NCBI GenBank assembly: GCA_018715295.1
Contig: DVLY01000097.1
Coordinates: forward strand, 1-15,582
DNA length: 15,582 nt
Direction: 5' to 3'
Origin: Candidatus Merdimorpha stercoravium
Lineage (GTDB): Bacteria > Bacteroidota > Bacteroidia > Flavobacteriales > UBA1820
Positions within the stretch are counted from its first letter, which is position 1, and each line of letters starts with the position of its first letter. The notes beneath the pieces were generated by a model. That model did not search any database. It saw nothing but the letters and a program-made list of their open reading frames with translations, and was not told the DNA's origin. The position numbers were made by a program, and so were the translations under genes. Shown here piece by piece: positions 14,053-15,582 of this stretch.

Positions 14053-14060
14053 CAAAGATA
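14053..14060 (-). promoter_or_regulatory. Candidate -7 promoter element of the comM operon
   Basis: On the minus strand TATCTTTG, a perfect TAnnTTTG match, ending 29 bp before the comM ATG. The expected -33 TTTG is not obvious, so only the -7 half is supported. Confidence 0.5.
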
Positions 14061-14088
14061 ACGGTTTATGCGTTAGCAGGCCGGTTTT

Positions 14089-14138
14089 TTTTGCGCGAAT
14101 AAAAATAGGTGCCCCCGGGCGTGATTTTGCGCGCAAAA
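14089..14138. promoter_or_regulatory. Repeated TTTTGCGCG and a 14-bp palindrome between comM and serS
   Basis: TTTTGCGCG occurs at 14089-14097 and 14125-14133, 36 bp apart. The second copy is the left part of a perfect palindrome, TTTTGCGCGCAAAA, at 14125-14138. The palindrome overlaps the place where a -33 element for the serS promoter would sit. A dimeric regulator site is possible but unproven. Confidence 0.35.
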
Positions 14139-14143
14139 GTTAG

Positions 14144-14151
14144 TAATTTTG
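14144..14151 (+). promoter_or_regulatory. Candidate -7 promoter element of serS
   Basis: TAATTTTG matches TAnnTTTG perfectly. A TTTG at 14126-14129 could be the -33 element, but the spacing of 14 nt is short. The box is 88 bp upstream of the serS ATG, giving a leader of about 80 nt in which I see no tRNA-sensing T-box. Confidence 0.5.
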
Positions 14152-14239
14152 ACCCGCGAAAGAAAAACGATGCGCTCGGGCTGGGTTGCTGCGTGCGGCG
14201 AAAATCCGGGCGAGTCTTCTTAAAGAGAAAGAAAAAGGT

Positions 14240-15514
14240 ATGTTACAAGTCAATTTCATCCGGGAAAACAAGCAGCGGGTGCTCGACGGATTGGCCAAGC
14301 GCAATCTGGAAAAAGCACCGGAAATGATAGAAAAGGTCCTCGAGTTGGACGACCGCAGAAAAGCGACTCAGGCCTCGCTCGATGCGAATCTGGCCGAGCA
14401 AAATGCCATGGCCAAGCAGATCGGGGGACTTTTCCGCCAGGGACGCGGCGCGGAGGCCGAAGCGCTCAAGGAAAAGACAACGGCGCTCAAGGCCGAGTCC
14501 AAGACTCTGGAGGAGCGTTTGGCCGGGGTGGAAAAAGAGCTTCGCGAATTGCTGTACCTGATCCCCAATGTACCTTGCGAACAGGTGATCCAGGGATTCG
14601 GTGCGGAGGACAACCAGGTGGTGTTCGAAGAAGGCAGCGTTCCCGACCTGTACGAAGGGGCTGTGCCGCACTGGGATTTGGCCGAGAAGTACGACATCAT
14701 CGACTTCAAACTTGGTGTGAAGATCACCGGAGCCGGTTTCCCGGTGTACAAGGGCAAAGGTGCCCGCCTGCAGCGTGCGCTGATCAATTTCTTCCTGGAT
14801 CACAACACGGCAGCCGGTTATCTGGAAATAGAACCTCCGCACATGGTTAACGAAGCCTCCGGTTACGGTACGGGGCAGTTGCCGGACAAGGAGGGGCAGA
14901 TGTACCATAACATGCCGGACAACCTCTACATGATCCCTACGGCAGAAGTACCGGTAACCAATATTTTCCGGGAAGAGACTCTCGCCGAGGCCGACCTTCC
15001 GGTCAAATGCACGGCCTATACACCCTGCTTCCGCCGCGAGGCCGGTTCGTACGGTAAGGATGTGCGCGGGCTGAACCGTCTTCACCAGTTCGACAAGGTG
15101 GAGATCGTCCGGGTGGAACGCCAGGAGGATTCCTATGCGGCGCTCGACCAGATGCTGGAACACGTCAAGGGCTTGATGCGCAAGTTGGAACTCCCGTACC
15201 ACATCCTGCGCCTTTGCGGAGGCGACATGGGCTTTACTTCGGCCATTACGTACGACTTTGAGGTGTTCTCCGCCGCGCAGAAACGCTGGCTGGAGGTAAG
15301 TTCGGTATCCAATTTCGAAACGTTCCAGGCTACGCGCCTGCACCTGCGCTACAAGACGGCCGACGGACAGCGCAAGTTGGCCCATACGCTCAACGGCTCT
15401 TCGCTGGCCTTGCCGCGTATCGTGGCCGCTTTGCTGGAGAACAACCAGACTCCGCAGGGGATCCGTATCCCGAAGGCGTTGGTGCCTTATACCGGTTTCG
15501 AGTGGATCGACTAA
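14240..15514 (+). CDS. serS: Seryl-tRNA synthetase
   Basis: Class II aminoacyl-tRNA synthetase (424 aa) that charges tRNA-Ser, and tRNA-Sec if present, with serine. The N-terminal MLQVNFIREN and the charged helical stretch at about 30-105 form the long antiparallel coiled coil that grips the tRNA. Class II motif 2 is at TPCFRREAGSYGKDVRGLNR (261-280), and the following HQFDKVE is also conserved. TAEVP (234-238) contributes to serine binding. Motif 3 is HTLNGSSLALPRIVAALLE (382-400). The C-terminus ends normally in GFEWID. I start at the ATG at 14240, where homology begins, after a purine-rich leader; the frame continues upstream to a TTG at 14186 but without homology. It is divergent from comM. 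A short inverted repeat (15522-15527 with 15537-15542) follows the stop but has no clear U-run after it. Confidence 0.97.
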   Translation: MLQVNFIRENKQRVLDGLAKRNLEKAPEMIEKVLELDDRRKATQASLDANLAEQNAMAKQIGGLFRQGRGAEAEALKEKTTALKAESKTLEERLAGVEKELRELLYLIPNVPCEQVIQGFGAEDNQVVFEEGSVPDLYEGAVPHWDLAEKYDIIDFKLGVKITGAGFPVYKGKGARLQRALINFFLDHNTAAGYLEIEPPHMVNEASGYGTGQLPDKEGQMYHNMPDNLYMIPTAEVPVTNIFREETLAEADLPVKCTAYTPCFRREAGSYGKDVRGLNRLHQFDKVEIVRVERQEDSYAALDQMLEHVKGLMRKLELPYHILRLCGGDMGFTSAITYDFEVFSAAQKRWLEVSSVSNFETFQATRLHLRYKTADGQRKLAHTLNGSSLALPRIVAALLENNQTPQGIRIPKALVPYTGFEWID

Positions 15515-15582
15515 CCGTGCAGGGTCGATCCTTTTCCGACCCCGGGAGTGCAAGGAGTGCCTCTGTGGGGCTTGTGGAGAGG

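Noticed and set aside
9760..14143. Very long plus-strand open frames opposite the peptidase and comM (763 and 780 codons)
   Set aside because: Same codon-bias effect; the predicted proteins are low-complexity and the opposite strand carries well-conserved enzymes.
14186..14239. Upstream TTG start for SerS
   Set aside because: Homology begins at MLQVNFIREN (14240), and the preceding codons lie in the leader.
1..15582. tRNA, rRNA, CRISPR array, insertion sequence, toxin-antitoxin or defence system
   Set aside because: No cloverleaf, ribosomal sequence, regularly spaced repeat, transposase or integrase motif, or recognisable defence protein was found on either strand.

Overview
The window looks like ordinary chromosome from a fairly GC-rich member of the Bacteroidota, most likely Bacteroidales and possibly an Alistipes/Rikenellaceae-type gut bacterium. 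The genus is inference. The phylum call rests on four things: a fumarate reductase/succinate dehydrogenase operon with one b558-family cytochrome subunit; a DUF3127 protein and a fimbrillin-like lipoprotein with a Bacteroidota surface-export signal; several -7 boxes matching TAnnTTTG; and A-rich leaders in place of Shine-Dalgarno sites.

Layout. 1-3236 (+): 3' part of frdC, then complete frdA and frdB, the membrane-bound complex that interconverts fumarate and succinate, closed by a 24-bp hairpin terminator. 3303-4513 (+): a lone fimbrillin-like surface lipoprotein with its own upstream region holding an 11-bp tandem repeat and a small hairpin. 4552-5871 (-): metK (S-adenosylmethionine synthetase), convergent with the lipoprotein and sharing an intrinsic terminator with it. 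6074-8131 (-): a tight four-gene operon in the order DUF3127 protein with an SSB-like acidic tip, RsmI-like methyltransferase, pyridoxamine-phosphate-oxidase-fold protein, recX. It has a good Bacteroidota promoter in front, and a further -7 box just after recX probably drives metK. 8373-9626 (-): a dicarboxylate/amino acid:cation symporter with its own terminator. 9838-14023 (-): an operon of comM, a GNAT acetyltransferase and a Dcp-type M3 metallopeptidase made as a lipoprotein, with a terminator after it. 14240-15514 (+): serS, divergent from comM.

Functionally this is mostly housekeeping: anaerobic respiration, SAM synthesis, methyl transfer, DNA recombination (RecX, ComM, perhaps the DUF3127 protein), peptide turnover, solute uptake and tRNA charging. 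I saw no rRNA, tRNA, CRISPR array, transposase, integrase, phage gene or recognisable defence system. The points most worth a second look are the isolated fimbrillin-like gene and its upstream repeats, the SSB-mimicking DUF3127 protein with its operon partners, the divergent RsmI-like enzyme, and the ComM that lacks the usual cysteine cluster. Nothing here by itself shows a new biological system. All similarity calls are from motif recognition by eye; no database search was run.
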